In this document: piece by piece, positions 36,554 through 46,220 of the stretch
Position numbering within the stretch: position 1 is the stretch's first letter
How the letters are laid out: the number at the start of each line of letters is the position of its first letter
NCBI RefSeq assembly: GCF_001429045.1
Contig: NZ_LMHY01000012.1
Location: forward strand, 466,212 to 530,211
DNA: 64,000 nucleotides
Source of the DNA: Pseudomonas sp. Root71
Lineage (GTDB): Bacteria; Pseudomonadota; Gammaproteobacteria; Pseudomonadales; Pseudomonadaceae
Reading direction: 5' to 3'
Position numbers and translations under genes: made by a program
Notes under the pieces: model-generated
Database searches by the model: none
What the model saw: the letters and a program-made list of their open reading frames with translations, nothing else
Told to the model about the DNA's origin: nothing

Positions 36554-37591
36554 ATGTTTCGGGGAGCTCGGGAATTGTTGATCAGGTGGCAGGGGGTGGC
36601 ATTTTTGCTGCTCGGCGCACTATCAGGCTGTGGTAACGGCGACGCCCTCGAAAGCTTTGGCGGCCCGACCATGGGCAGCACTTATTCGATCAAGTATGTA
36701 CGCCATGCCGGTCTTCCGGCGCCGGACGTGGTCCGCGTCCAGGTTGAGCAGATCCTCGCTGACATTGACCGGCAAATGTCCACGTACCGCAGTGACTCGG
36801 ACATTGAGCGCTTCAATGCATTGCCGGCCAACCGCTGTCAGGCGATGCCGGCATCGATCCTCGAATTGGTCCGCGTGGGCGAGCAGCTGTCAGTGCAAAG
36901 CGACGGTTCCTACGATCTGACGGTGGAGCCGTTGCTCAATCTCTGGGGATTTGGTCCGCAGGCCCGTGGGGAGAAAGTCCCGACCACCGAAGCCCTCGCC
37001 GAAGCCCGCAAGCGCGTCGGCCATGAACACTTGCGTATCGAGGGCGACCGGTTGTGCAAGGACGCTGCCGTCGAGGTCGACTTCAACAGCATCGCCGCCG
37101 GTTATGCGGTGGACACGATTGCCGCAAGACTCGAGACGATGGGCATCCACGACTACCTCGCCGAGGCTACGGGCGAGCTCAAGGCCTCCGGTAAGAAAGC
37201 TGACGGTTCGCCATGGCGCATTGCCCTGGAAGAGCCGCGGGATGACCGGCAGGTGGCCGATCGGGTCATTGTCGTCGACGGCTATGGCCTGTCCACTTCC
37301 GGCGACTACCGCAATTATTTCGAGCAGGACGGCCAGCGTTTTTCCCACACCTTCGATGCCCGCACTGGTGCGCCGGTCTCACACACCCTGGCATCGGTCA
37401 CGGTAATTCATCCTTCCGCGTTGATGGCCGATGGCTTATCGACGCTGTTGCTGATTCTCGGCCCGGAGCGCGGTTGGGACTACGCAGAAAAACACGATAT
37501 CGGCGCATTTTTTGTGATTCGTGCCGATACAGGTTTCGTCACACGCAGCAGTCACGCTTTTGAGCGCCTCAGTGGCAAAAAAACCGAATGA
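36554..37591 (+). CDS. apbE: FAD:protein FMN transferase ApbE (lipoprotein)
   Basis: A 345-residue flavin transferase that covalently attaches FMN to Thr/Ser of target proteins such as NqrB, NqrC and RnfG/D. The N-terminus has a lipoprotein signal ending LLLGALSGC, so it is predicted to be membrane-anchored on the periplasmic side. Motifs include PTMGSTYSIKYV, the conserved DGSYDLTVEPLLNLWGFG, FNSIAAGYAVD and HTFDARTGAPV. ATG 36554 lacks a good ribosome site; a TTG near 36575 after GGGGAGCTCGGGAA is an alternative that would shorten the leader. No nqr genes are beside it here, although apbE usually follows the nqr operon in Pseudomonas. Confidence 0.9.
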   Translation: MFRGARELLIRWQGVAFLLLGALSGCGNGDALESFGGPTMGSTYSIKYVRHAGLPAPDVVRVQVEQILADIDRQMSTYRSDSDIERFNALPANRCQAMPASILELVRVGEQLSVQSDGSYDLTVEPLLNLWGFGPQARGEKVPTTEALAEARKRVGHEHLRIEGDRLCKDAAVEVDFNSIAAGYAVDTIAARLETMGIHDYLAEATGELKASGKKADGSPWRIALEEPRDDRQVADRVIVVDGYGLSTSGDYRNYFEQDGQRFSHTFDARTGAPVSHTLASVTVIHPSALMADGLSTLLLILGPERGWDYAEKHDIGAFFVIRADTGFVTRSSHAFERLSGKKTE

Positions 37592-37798
37592 TTTCGGCGA
37601 TTTGAGCATTGAAAACTGGCGTTGTAGCGCAGGCAAAAGTAGCCTACGACGCGACCAAGGGTTAATGTGCGCGGCGTTGACGCTTCTATAGACTGTGTCC
37701 GGGTTCTGCACTGGCCCCAAATTGTTCCTTCATGCCACGCATTGGCGTGATTTAGCCGCAGGTGCCGAGGGTGCCGCGGCCTGTTCTGAGGAGTACGC

Positions 37799-39193
37799 AT
37801 GGCTGTCTACAACTACGACGTGGTGGTGTTGGGTTCCGGCCCGGCAGGGGAAGGCGCGGCAATGAACGCCGCCAAGGCAGGGCGCAAGGTGGCGATGGTC
37901 GATAGCCGTCGCCAGGTCGGCGGCAACTGCACTCACTTGGGCACCATCCCGTCCAAGGCACTGCGTCACTCGGTGCGGCAGATCATGCAATTCAACACCA
38001 ACCCGATGTTCCGGGCCATTGGTGAGCCGCGCTGGTTCTCGTTTCCGGACGTGTTGAAAAGCGCCGAGAAAGTCATCTCCAAACAAGTCGCTTCGCGTAC
38101 CGGCTACTACGCCCGTAACCGCGTCGACGTGTTCTTCGGCACCGGCAGCTTCGCCGACGAGCAAACCATCGAAGTGGTCTGCGCCAACGGCGTGGTCGAG
38201 AAGCTGGTGGCCAAGCACATCATCATCGCCACCGGTTCGCGTCCTTATCGCCCGGCGGACATCGATTTCCACCACCCGCGTATCTACGATAGCGACACCA
38301 TCCTCAGCCTCGGCCACACCCCGCGTAAACTCATCGTTTACGGCGCTGGCGTGATCGGTTGCGAATACGCCTCGATCTTCAGCGGCCTGGGTGTATTGGT
38401 CGAACTGGTGGACAACCGTGGCCAGTTGCTGAGCTTCCTCGACTCGGAAATCTCCCAGGCGTTGAGCTATCACTTCAGCAACAACAACATCACGGTTCGC
38501 CACAACGAAGACTACGACCGCGTCGAAGGCGTGGACAATGGCGTGATCCTGCATCTGAAGTCCGGCAAGAAGATCAAGGCCGACGCCTTGCTCTGGTGCA
38601 ACGGCCGTACCGGCAACACCGATCAGCTCGGTCTGGAGAACATCGGCGTCAAGGTCAACAGCCGTGGCCAGATCGAAGTCGACGAGGCGTACCGCACCTG
38701 CGTGCCGAACATCTACGGCGCCGGTGATGTGATTGGCTGGCCGAGCCTGGCCAGTGCCGCCCATGACCAGGGTCGTTCGGCCGCCGGCAGCATCGTTGAT
38801 AACGGTAGCTGGCGCTTTGTGAATGACGTGCCGACCGGCATCTACACCATTCCGGAGATCAGCTCGATCGGCAAGAACGAGCAGGAGCTGACCCAGGCCA
38901 AGGTGCCGTACGAAGTGGGCAAGGCGTTCTTCAAGAGCATGGCGCGGGCGCAGATCGCCGGCGAGCCGCAAGGCATGCTGAAGATCCTGTTCCACCGTGA
39001 AACCCTGGAAGTGCTGGGCGTTCACTGCTTCGGTTATCAGGCGTCGGAGATCGTGCACATCGGTCAGGCGATCATGAACCAGCCGGGTGAACTGAATACG
39101 CTGAAGTACTTCGTCAACACCACGTTCAACTACCCGACCATGGCCGAAGCCTATCGGGTAGCTGCGTACGACGGCCTCAACCGGCTTTTTTGA
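37799..39193 (+). CDS. sthA: soluble pyridine nucleotide transhydrogenase SthA
   Basis: Cytosolic FAD enzyme that moves reducing equivalents between NADPH and NAD+. It has 464 residues. The FAD site is [20 protein letters not shown] and the NAD(P) site [15 protein letters not shown]. In the disulfide-reductase family the redox pair is CxxxxC, but here it is [15 protein letters not shown] with the second Cys replaced, as normal for SthA. The C-terminal dimerisation domain is intact ([18 protein letters not shown]). GAGGAGTACGC precedes the ATG. Confidence 0.96.
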   Translation: MAVYNYDVVVLGSGPAGEGAAMNAAKAGRKVAMVDSRRQVGGNCTHLGTIPSKALRHSVRQIMQFNTNPMFRAIGEPRWFSFPDVLKSAEKVISKQVASRTGYYARNRVDVFFGTGSFADEQTIEVVCANGVVEKLVAKHIIIATGSRPYRPADIDFHHPRIYDSDTILSLGHTPRKLIVYGAGVIGCEYASIFSGLGVLVELVDNRGQLLSFLDSEISQALSYHFSNNNITVRHNEDYDRVEGVDNGVILHLKSGKKIKADALLWCNGRTGNTDQLGLENIGVKVNSRGQIEVDEAYRTCVPNIYGAGDVIGWPSLASAAHDQGRSAAGSIVDNGSWRFVNDVPTGIYTIPEISSIGKNEQELTQAKVPYEVGKAFFKSMARAQIAGEPQGMLKILFHRETLEVLGVHCFGYQASEIVHIGQAIMNQPGELNTLKYFVNTTFNYPTMAEAYRVAAYDGLNRLF

Positions 39194-39235
39194 CGGGCTC
39201 CGGCCGGTGGCCTGAGCCGGCCGGGGAGACCGATT

Positions 39236-39958
39236 TCAGCAATTCTCGAGCGTGGCAGTGGCCAAACCGGGAAAGTCTGTAATCAGGCTGTCAACGCCGA
39301 AGTCGGCGAGTCTGCGCATCAGCGCGGGCTCGTTGACGGTCCATACCGACACATGCAGCCCCTGACGCTGCGCCTTTTGCAGGCGTTCCGGCGTGCACAG
39401 GGTCCAGTTCAGCGCCAGAATCTCACAGCCATAGCTGGCCGCGACCTTCAGCGGGTCGAGCCAGGCATACTCGGCCACCAGCCCGCGGGACACGTCCGGC
39501 ACCAGTTCCAGCGCAGCCTTGAGCACTTCACGGGAACTCGAAGTGATGGTCACCTTGTCCATCAGGCCATGACGCTGCGCCATTTCACGGATTGCCAGCA
39601 CGGTGGTCGCGGCACGCATCCTCGATGCGCTTTTGACTTCCAGCTGCCAGTGATCGAAGTCGCATTTCTCGAACAGTTGTTCCAGCGTCGGAATCGGGCA
39701 CGGCTTGATCCAGCCCGGGCCACCCTTGCGTGCGTCATACGTCACCAGCTCGGCCGCCGTGTGTTCGACGACCTTGCCGCGACGGTCAGTGGTGCGCTTG
39801 AGGGTCGGGTCGTGGATGACCATCAGCTCGCCGTCCATGGACAGGTGCAGGTCCAGTTCGCAGCGACGCACGCCGTGCTTGAGACATTCCTGAAAGCTGG
39901 TCAGGGTGTTTTCCGGTGCTTCGCCCTTGGCGCCGCGATGGCCGTAGATGAGGGTCAC
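39236..39958 (-). CDS. glycerophosphodiester phosphodiesterase, cytosolic (GlpQ/UgpQ family)
   Basis: A 240-residue GDPD TIM barrel predicted to cleave glycerophosphodiesters to glycerol-3-phosphate and an alcohol. Motifs are YGHRGAKGEAPENT with the catalytic His/Arg, ELDLHLSMDGELMVIHD with Glu-Asp metal ligands and second His, and WTVNEPALMRRL near the end. No signal peptide, so closer to UgpQ than to periplasmic GlpQ. Start is GTG at 39958 after AAGGAAGAACC. It follows the PilZ gene by 14 bp, so the pair may be one transcript. Confidence 0.9.
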   Translation of the reverse strand: MTLIYGHRGAKGEAPENTLTSFQECLKHGVRRCELDLHLSMDGELMVIHDPTLKRTTDRRGKVVEHTAAELVTYDARKGGPGWIKPCPIPTLEQLFEKCDFDHWQLEVKSASRMRAATTVLAIREMAQRHGLMDKVTITSSSREVLKAALELVPDVSRGLVAEYAWLDPLKVAASYGCEILALNWTLCTPERLQKAQRQGLHVSVWTVNEPALMRRLADFGVDSLITDFPGLATATLENC

Positions 39959-39972
39959 GGTTCTTCCTTAAA

Positions 39973-40554
39973 TTAATTGCCTGATTCTAGTTGGTCGCGG
40001 GCCAGGCGTCGTTCCTGGGCCTGCTTCTGCAAGATGTGGCGGGCCAGCAGTTGGCGTTGGGCGTCGGTCAGGTCTTCGAACTCGGTACCGACGTCATAGC
40101 CGTCGTCCTTGCGGTCGCAATGGGTGACGCGGGCGCGCAGCAGCAGGCCCAGGGCTTGCGGCATCAGCACCAGTTTGACCGACAGGCGTGCGCCGGCGGC
40201 AAGGGGCGATGGATGCTGAAAGTCGATGCCGCCTTCGGAGATGATCACCGGCTGCGGTTCGCCGATCTGCCCGAGCACGGTGATGGCGATCACCTGGCTC
40301 AGCAGGTCGATGCGTTTGTTCTGGGATTTGAGGAACGCCGCGAGGTTGCGGTCGCGTTCGCTGATCTGGCGCAACAGGTGTTGCGACTCGAATTCGCTCA
40401 GGTGCAGTTCGCTGAGCAAGTTGAAGAGAGGGGAAGCATCCTGCAACACTTCCTGGCCTGTGGCTTCAGAAGCGGACAGGGGCCGAATTTCCAGTGCGAT
40501 CGTATCCTCGATACGGTAGTATTCGCGGCGATCTTCTTCATCTAATGTCGACAT
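39973..40554 (-). CDS. PilZ-like domain protein
   Basis: A 193-residue soluble protein. An RREYYR stretch near residues 9-14 fits the RxxxR part of a PilZ c-di-GMP site at the extreme N-terminus, then a helical middle and a beta-rich C-terminal half typical of PilZ. The second motif expected as (D/N)xSxxG reads IISEGG, so the Asp/Asn position is Ile. Binding of c-di-GMP is therefore doubtful. The arrangement resembles the Pseudomonas PilZ-fold proteins located by lolC. It is divergent from lolC and followed by the GDPD gene. Confidence 0.72.
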   Translation of the reverse strand: MSTLDEEDRREYYRIEDTIALEIRPLSASEATGQEVLQDASPLFNLLSELHLSEFESQHLLRQISERDRNLAAFLKSQNKRIDLLSQVIAITVLGQIGEPQPVIISEGGIDFQHPSPLAAGARLSVKLVLMPQALGLLLRARVTHCDRKDDGYDVGTEFEDLTDAQRQLLARHILQKQAQERRLARDQLESGN

Positions 40555-40648
40555 GGCGAACCCATGGTAGCGGCGGTGGTCTGAGTGTAAAGCTGGTTAT
40601 CGACCCCCGCCACAAGGACGTTCCTTTTCCCTCCGAACAAGCCCCGAC

Positions 40649-41899
40649 ATGTTCAGACCTCTCTTCGTATTTATCGGCACGCGTTACACCCGTGCAAAGC
40701 GTCGCAATCATTTTGTGTCATTCATTTCCCTGACTTCGATGATCGGGCTCGCCCTTGGCGTGGTCGTGATGATCGTGGTGTTGTCGGTGATGAACGGCTT
40801 CGATCATGAAATGCGCACCCGCGTGCTGGGCATGGTGCCCCACGCGACCATCGAGTCCGGCGAGGCCATCAGCGATTGGCAAAGCCTGGCCGCGAAGGTC
40901 AAGCAGAACCCGCAGGTGACGGCCGTGGCGCCGTTTACGCAAATGCAGGGTTTGCTGACCAACAACGGCAAGGTCTCGAAGGTCCTGCTCAATGCCATTG
41001 ACCCGGTGCAAGAGCGCCAAGTGTCGATCATCGATCAATTCATGACCCAGGGAAAACTCGACGACCTGGTGCCGGGTGAGTTCGGCATCGTCATCGGTGA
41101 CAAGGCCGCGGCCAAGCTCGGGGCCGCGATTGGCGACAAGCTGACCTTCGTCGCGCCGGAAGTCACCGTGACCCCGGCCGGGATGTTCCCGCGCATGAAG
41201 CGCTTTACCGTGGTCGGCATCTTCCATGTCGGCGCTGGTGAACTCGATGGCTATCTTGGCGTCACCAACCTGCAGGATCTGGCCCGGCTGCACCGCTGGA
41301 AACCGGATCAGGTCCAGGGCCTGCGCCTGAAGTTCGACGACCTGTTCCAGGCACCGCGCACCGCGTGGAGCATCGCCCGCGATCTCGGCGAAGACCGCTT
41401 CTACGCCCGCGACTGGACCCGCACCCACGGTAACCTGTACCAGGCAATCCGCATGGAAAAAGCCATGATCGGCCTGTTGCTGCTGCTGATCGTTGCCGTC
41501 GCCGCCTTCAACATCATTTCCACGCTGGTGATGGTGGTGAACGACAAGAAGGGCGACATCGCGATCCTGCGCACACTGGGCGCCACGCCGGGCACGATCA
41601 TGCGCACGTTCATGGTGCAAGGCACCGTCATTGGCGTGGTCGGCACCGCAATCGGCGCCGTGGTCGGGATCTTCGCCGCGCTGAACGTCAGCGCCGCGAT
41701 CTCGGCCCTAGAAGGCCTGATCGGGCACAAGTTCCTCAACGCCGACGTGTACTTCATCGATTACCTGCCGTCGCAGGTGCAGAGCCAGGATGTGGTGATG
41801 GTCTGCTCCGCGGCGTTGGTCCTGAGTTTCCTCGCCACCCTGTATCCAGCCTGGCGTGCCGCGCGCACCCAGCCTGCGGAGGCGCTACGTTATGAGTGA
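40649..41899 (+). CDS. lolC: lipoprotein-release ABC permease LolC
   Basis: Inner-membrane subunit of LolCDE, which extracts outer-membrane lipoproteins and passes them to LolA. It has 416 residues: one N-terminal helix ([20 protein letters not shown]), a large periplasmic domain, and three C-terminal helices with the coupling segment [20 protein letters not shown]. The MacB/FtsX-like layout and the adjoining lolD confirm it. The ribosome site is weak. Its stop overlaps the lolD start by 8 bp. It is strongly similar to LolE encoded two genes downstream, more than is usual for this pair in E. coli. Confidence 0.94.
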   Translation: MFRPLFVFIGTRYTRAKRRNHFVSFISLTSMIGLALGVVVMIVVLSVMNGFDHEMRTRVLGMVPHATIESGEAISDWQSLAAKVKQNPQVTAVAPFTQMQGLLTNNGKVSKVLLNAIDPVQERQVSIIDQFMTQGKLDDLVPGEFGIVIGDKAAAKLGAAIGDKLTFVAPEVTVTPAGMFPRMKRFTVVGIFHVGAGELDGYLGVTNLQDLARLHRWKPDQVQGLRLKFDDLFQAPRTAWSIARDLGEDRFYARDWTRTHGNLYQAIRMEKAMIGLLLLLIVAVAAFNIISTLVMVVNDKKGDIAILRTLGATPGTIMRTFMVQGTVIGVVGTAIGAVVGIFAALNVSAAISALEGLIGHKFLNADVYFIDYLPSQVQSQDVVMVCSAALVLSFLATLYPAWRAARTQPAEALRYE

Positions 41900-42590
41900 G
41901 TCGGGCATGAGTGATAAAGCAATCTTGAGCTGCCGCAGCCTGGGCAAGTCCTACGAGGAAGGCCCGGAATCGGTGGAAGTGTTGGCCGGCCTGCAACTGG
42001 AGTTGCACCCGGGAGAGCGTGTGGCGATTGTCGGCAAGTCAGGCTCGGGCAAAAGTACCTTGCTCAACCTGCTGGGCGGCCTCGATACCCCGACCAAGGG
42101 CAGCGTCTGGCTCGACGGTGAAGAACTGTCGGCGCTGAGCGAGAAGAAACGCGGCCTGCTGCGCAATCGCGCCCTCGGCTTCGTGTACCAGTTCCACCAC
42201 CTGCTGCCGGAATTCACCGCCCTGGAGAACGTCTGCATGCCGCTGCTGATCGGCAAGACCGCGATCCCCGAAGCGCGCCAGCGTGCCACGGCATTGCTGG
42301 AGCGGGTAGGGCTGGGCCATCGCCTGGAGCACAAACCGGCCGAACTGTCCGGTGGTGAGCGCCAGCGCGTGGCCATCGCTCGCGCCCTGGTGAACAATCC
42401 CGGCCTGGTGATGCTCGACGAGCCGACCGGCAACCTCGATTCCCACACCGCCCAGGGGATCCAGGACTTGATGCTGGAGCTCAGCACCTCGATGCGCACA
42501 GCGTTCCTGGTGGTGACCCACGACATGAACCTGGCCCGCCAGATGGATCGCGTCCTGCACCTGCAGGAAGGTTGCCTGACTCCCATCTGA
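41892..42590 (+). CDS. lolD: lipoprotein-release ATPase LolD
   Basis: ATPase of the LolCDE complex, 232 residues. Walker [11 protein letters not shown]-loop [11 protein letters not shown], the LolD-specific segment [17 protein letters not shown], signature [16 protein letters not shown] and Walker [13 protein letters not shown] are present. The ATG at 41892 overlaps the lolC stop and follows GGAGG with a 9-base spacing; an ATG at 41907 would shorten it by five residues. Coupling to lolC by overlap is clear. A hairpin separates it from lolE. Confidence 0.95.
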   Translation: MSESGMSDKAILSCRSLGKSYEEGPESVEVLAGLQLELHPGERVAIVGKSGSGKSTLLNLLGGLDTPTKGSVWLDGEELSALSEKKRGLLRNRALGFVYQFHHLLPEFTALENVCMPLLIGKTAIPEARQRATALLERVGLGHRLEHKPAELSGGERQRVAIARALVNNPGLVMLDEPTGNLDSHTAQGIQDLMLELSTSMRTAFLVVTHDMNLARQMDRVLHLQEGCLTPI

Positions 42591-42599
42591 TTGGCTTAA

Positions 42600-42634
42600 A
42601 CCCGATGCCTGAAAAGGCGTCGGGTCATTTATTT
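42600..42634 (+). terminator. intercistronic hairpin lolD-lolE
   Basis: CCCGATGCC-TGAAAA-GGCGTCGGG, then TCATTTATTT. The tail is T-rich but interrupted, so it could be a weak attenuator that lowers lolE, or a stability element. Confidence 0.5.
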
Positions 42635-42653
42635 CCATACGGTGCCCCAGCGA

Positions 42654-43898
42654 ATGTTCAGACCGTTATCGATCTTTATCGGCACGCGCTATACCCGCGC
42701 CAAGCGCCGCAATCGCTTTGTTTCCTTCATCTCGATGACCTCGATGATCGGTCTCGCCCTCGGCGTGCTGGCGATGATCGTGGTGCTGTCGGTGATGAAC
42801 GGCTTCCAGCGCGAAATGAGCTCGCGCATCCTCGGCATGGTGCCCCACGCCACCATCGTCGGCGTCAATCCGATTGATGACTGGAAGCCCGTGGCGGTGG
42901 CCGCGATGAAAAACCCGCAAGTGACGGCGGCGGTGCCGTTCACCGAGATGGAGGGCATGCTGTCCTACAAGGGCACGATGCAGCCGATCCAGGTCAGCGG
43001 TGTCGACCCGGCGCTGGAAGGCCAGGTGTCGATCGTTGCCAAGCACATCGTTCAGGGCAGCCTCGAAGCCCTGAAGCCGGGCGAGTTCGGCGTGGTGATC
43101 GGTGAGATCACGGCGCGCCGTTTCCGCTTGAATGTCGGTGACAAGATCACCCTGATCGTGCCGGAAGTCAGCAATGCGCCGGGCGGCATCACCCCGCGCA
43201 TGCAACGGCTGAACGTGGTCGGCGTGTTCAAGGTGGGCGCCGAACTGGACGGCACCATGGCGCTGATCCACATGGCCGATGCCGCGCAGATGCAACACTG
43301 GGAGCCGAATCAGGTGCAGAGCGTGCGCCTGGCGGTGAAGGACCTGTATGCCGCGCCGCAAGTCTCGAACGACATCGCCACGGGGCTGGGCGCCGCCTAC
43401 AAGGCTGACGACTGGACCCACACCCAGGGCAGCCTGTTCAGCGCGATGAAGATGGAAAAAACCATGATCGGCCTGCTGTTGCTGATGATCGTCGCGGTGG
43501 CGGCGTTCAACATCATCGCGACCCTGATCATGGTGGTGAACGACAAGGGCGCGGACATCGCGATCCTGCGCACCATCGGCGCCACGCCCCGGCAGATCAT
43601 GGCGATCTTCGTGGTGCAGGGCACGGTGATCGGCATCGTCGGCACCCTGATTGGCGGTGTGTTGGGCGTGATTGCAGCGCTGAACGTCAGCCAGATCGTG
43701 GGCTGGATCGAGCGGGTCAGCGGGCAGCACATCTTCAGTTCCGACGTGTATTTCGTCAGCAACCTGCCGTCGGAGCTGCAAGGCGCGGATGTGGCGTTGA
43801 TTTGCTCTGCCGGGTTTATCCTGAGCTTTTTGGCGACTGTGTACCCGGCATGGCGGGCGGCGAAGATCGAGCCGGCTCACGCTCTTCGGTATTCGTAA
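42654..43898 (+). CDS. lolE: lipoprotein-release ABC permease LolE (LolC paralogue)
   Basis: Second membrane subunit of LolCDE, 414 residues, same topology as LolC (N-terminal helix, periplasmic domain, three C-terminal helices). Its N-terminus [20 protein letters not shown] is almost that of LolC, showing recent duplication or strong constraint. The coupling segment VVNDKGADIAILRTIGATPR is intact. The ATG at 42654 matches the LolC start; a GTG at 42642 is four codons longer and not supported. Ribosome site is weak. Confidence 0.92.
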   Translation: MFRPLSIFIGTRYTRAKRRNRFVSFISMTSMIGLALGVLAMIVVLSVMNGFQREMSSRILGMVPHATIVGVNPIDDWKPVAVAAMKNPQVTAAVPFTEMEGMLSYKGTMQPIQVSGVDPALEGQVSIVAKHIVQGSLEALKPGEFGVVIGEITARRFRLNVGDKITLIVPEVSNAPGGITPRMQRLNVVGVFKVGAELDGTMALIHMADAAQMQHWEPNQVQSVRLAVKDLYAAPQVSNDIATGLGAAYKADDWTHTQGSLFSAMKMEKTMIGLLLLMIVAVAAFNIIATLIMVVNDKGADIAILRTIGATPRQIMAIFVVQGTVIGIVGTLIGGVLGVIAALNVSQIVGWIERVSGQHIFSSDVYFVSNLPSELQGADVALICSAGFILSFLATVYPAWRAAKIEPAHALRYS

Positions 43899-43907
43899 TC
43901 AGTTACA

Positions 43908-44022
43908 CCGCTTTCGCGGGCAAGCCCGCTCCCACAGTGTCCGATGTCGTTCACGAAATCGTGGTTCAACTCGATTACTGTGGGAGCGGGCTTGCTCCGG
44001 GCGGCGTTCCGACGAAGAGGCC
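43908..44022. repeat. REP pair, copy 5
   Basis: CCGCTTTCGCGGGCAAGCCC and CTGTGGGAGCGGGCTTGCTC with a longer spacer, ending in a variant tail GACGAAGAGGCC. It lies between the convergent lolE and copS. Confidence 0.88.
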
Positions 44023-44035
44023 GGTACTGCCAGCC

Positions 44036-45385
44036 TCAATCCCCCCTTGGCAACTCGATCACAAACCGCGTCCACCCATTCTCCGATTCACAACGAATCT
44101 GCCCGCCATGGGCGCGGATGATCGACTGGGTAATCGCCAGTCCCAGTCCCGCATGTTCACTGCTGCCTTCGCGGCGCGCAGGATCGGCCCGGTAAAACCG
44201 GTCAAACAGGCGCGGCAATAAATCTTTGGAAATCTGTTGGCCCGTGTTTTCAACGGTCAGGCGCAACTGTTTTGGCTGATCGACGATTCGCACCCGAACC
44301 TCACCATCGGCCGGCGTAAAGCGCAGTGCGTTGTCCAGCAGGTTCGACAGCGCCCGCCGCAACATGCTGCGGTCACCTTCGATGCGGGCATTGCCGTCAC
44401 GACTCAGTTTTACCTGCGCGTCTTCGGCCAATGGCGCAAAGAACTCCAGCAACAGATCCGCTTCCTCCGCCAGTTCCAGTGGCTCGCATTTGGGCATTAA
44501 CAACCCGTGATCGGCTTTCGCCAGGTAGAGCATGTCGTTGACCAACTGCGCCATCCATTGCAGCTCTTCGAGGTTGCTGTGCAGGGCTTCGCGGTAATCC
44601 TCGATGGGGCGAGGGCGGGTGAGGGTGACCTGGGTATGGGTCAGCAGGTTCGACAGTGGCGTGCGCAGTTCATGGGCAATGTCGGCGGAAAAGGCCGACA
44701 GCCGCTGAAACGAGTCGTCCAGGCGTCCGAGCATGGCGTTGAAGTTGTGGGACATTTCCGCCAGTTCCGGCGGCATGTTTTCCTCAGGCAACCGCGCGTT
44801 CAGCGATTGCGCGGAAACACCGCTGGCCACCGCGCTGATCCGACGCAACGGGCGCAAGCCGCTGCGTGCCGCCCAGGCGCCCAGCAGTGCGGTGGCCAGG
44901 GCTGACAGGCCGACGGTCAGCCAGATCAGATGCTGCATGCGTTGCAGGAAGTGCTGGTGGTGGGTGATGTCCAGCAGCAACGTCAGTTGCGGTGAGTCGG
45001 GTTTGTCGGCGAAAAGCGGCGCATTCAGGACGCGGTAATCCATGCCCTCATGGCTCACCGTCGATAACCCGGGCTGGCGCGGCAGTGCCTGGGGAATGTT
45101 GGCCGAGCTGTCATACCAATGCTGGCCGTCGCTGCCGGTGATTCGCAGGGACAGGTCCGCCTGCCGGCTCAGTTCTTCGGCCAGTTTCACCTCGCTGTCA
45201 CTCGACTGAAGGTCGTGCAGGGCCCGACGCAAGCCAATCAGCTTGCCGTCCAGCAGTTGCTGGTCGAGCTCAACGAAGTGCGCCTCGCTGGCGCGACTGA
45301 ACAGCACGCCGGCGAACAACGACACCACGGCGGTGCACGCGGCAAACAGCAGCGCCAGGCGGCTGCTCAAGGAGAGGCGGCGCAT
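44036..45385 (-). CDS. copS: heavy-metal (copper) sensor histidine kinase
   Basis: A 449-residue membrane kinase of the CusS/CopS family. Two transmembrane helices (about 10-30 and 150-170) flank a periplasmic domain of about 120 residues with several His (HHQHFLQRMQH near the second helix). Then HAMP (ARSGLRPLRRISAVASGVSA), the H-box FSADIAHELRTPLSNLL, N-box NLLDNALRFTPADGEV and G-boxes HAGLGLAITQSIIRAHGG. It overlaps the response regulator gene by one base (TGATG-type junction), so translation is coupled. The copper specificity is inferred from the adjacent cupredoxin and CopR box. Confidence 0.9.
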   Translation of the reverse strand: MRRLSLSSRLALLFAACTAVVSLFAGVLFSRASEAHFVELDQQLLDGKLIGLRRALHDLQSSDSEVKLAEELSRQADLSLRITGSDGQHWYDSSANIPQALPRQPGLSTVSHEGMDYRVLNAPLFADKPDSPQLTLLLDITHHQHFLQRMQHLIWLTVGLSALATALLGAWAARSGLRPLRRISAVASGVSAQSLNARLPEENMPPELAEMSHNFNAMLGRLDDSFQRLSAFSADIAHELRTPLSNLLTHTQVTLTRPRPIEDYREALHSNLEELQWMAQLVNDMLYLAKADHGLLMPKCEPLELAEEADLLLEFFAPLAEDAQVKLSRDGNARIEGDRSMLRRALSNLLDNALRFTPADGEVRVRIVDQPKQLRLTVENTGQQISKDLLPRLFDRFYRADPARREGSSEHAGLGLAITQSIIRAHGGQIRCESENGWTRFVIELPRGD

Positions 45386-46065
45386 CAGGCCGGGCGCTCT
45401 TCAAGGACATAGCCCATGCCGCGCACGGTATGAATCAGCTTGTTGGGGAATTCATCGTCGATCTTCAGGCGCAGGCGACGGATCGCCACTTCGATGACAT
45501 TGGTGTCGCTGTCGAAATTCATGTCCCACACCTGGGACGCAATCAGCGACTTGGGCAGGACTTCGCCCTGGCGGCGCAGGAGCATTTCCAGCAGGGCGAA
45601 CTCCTTGGCGGTCAGGTCGATGCGCTGGCCGCTGCGTTCGACCCGGCGCCGGATCAGGTCCAGGCGCAAGTCGGCCAGTTGCAGGCTGGTTTCCTGCGGC
45701 GTGGCGCTGCCGCGGCGCAACAGGCTGCGAACCCTGGCCAGCAGTTCGGAGAAGGCAAACGGCTTGACCAGATAGTCATCGGCGCCCAGTTCGAGGCCGT
45801 GAACCCTGTCTTCCACGGCGTCCCGGGCGGTCAGGAAAAGTACCGGCGTGTCCAGGCCGGCGCTGCGCACCGCTTGCAGGATCTGCCAGCCATCACGACC
45901 TGGCAGCATCACATCGAGAATCAGCAGGGCATATTCGCCGCTGAGGGCCAATTGCTGGCCAGTGTTGCCGTCGGCCACCAGTTCGGTGTTGAACCCGGCC
46001 TCGGCCAGGCCCTGGCGCAGGTAATGGCCGGTTTTCGGTTGGTCTTCGACGATCAGCAGTTTCAT
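45385..46065 (-). CDS. copR: copper-responsive OmpR-family regulator
   Basis: A 226-residue response regulator. Receiver domain [20 protein letters not shown] with the phospho-Asp in [14 protein letters not shown] and conserved Lys in [17 protein letters not shown]-terminal winged helix ends [17 protein letters not shown] and [13 protein letters not shown]. These are CusR/CopR family traits. It is divergent from the cupredoxin gene with a CopR-type box between them. Confidence 0.92.
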   Translation of the reverse strand: MKLLIVEDQPKTGHYLRQGLAEAGFNTELVADGNTGQQLALSGEYALLILDVMLPGRDGWQILQAVRSAGLDTPVLFLTARDAVEDRVHGLELGADDYLVKPFAFSELLARVRSLLRRGSATPQETSLQLADLRLDLIRRRVERSGQRIDLTAKEFALLEMLLRRQGEVLPKSLIASQVWDMNFDSDTNVIEVAIRRLRLKIDDEFPNKLIHTVRGMGYVLEERPA

Positions 46066-46124
46066 GGGCGACTCTTGGCAAGTGGAACGAACGCTTTATA
46101 CCGTGGGCAGCATTGGCACAGGGC

Positions 46125-46157
46125 AACCTGACAAAGTTGTAATCTGGCTGTCAGGTT
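46125..46157. promoter_or_regulatory. CopR/CusR box in the divergent promoter
   Basis: TGACAA-AG-TTGTAA (46129-46142) has one mismatch from the TGACAA-N2-TTGTCA copper box. It is enclosed in a larger inverted repeat AACCTGACA-N15-TGTCAGGTT (46125-46157). Confidence 0.75.
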
Positions 46158-46220
46158 ACGGGCAGTGGCAGCAGTTTAGAGTTTTGCCCATGCTGAGCCT
46201 TATCTTGTTGGAGTATGACG

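Noticed and set aside
37900..37980. Loss of the second redox Cys in SthA as an inactivating mutation
   Set aside because: Absence of the CxxxxC pair is normal for SthA-type transhydrogenases.
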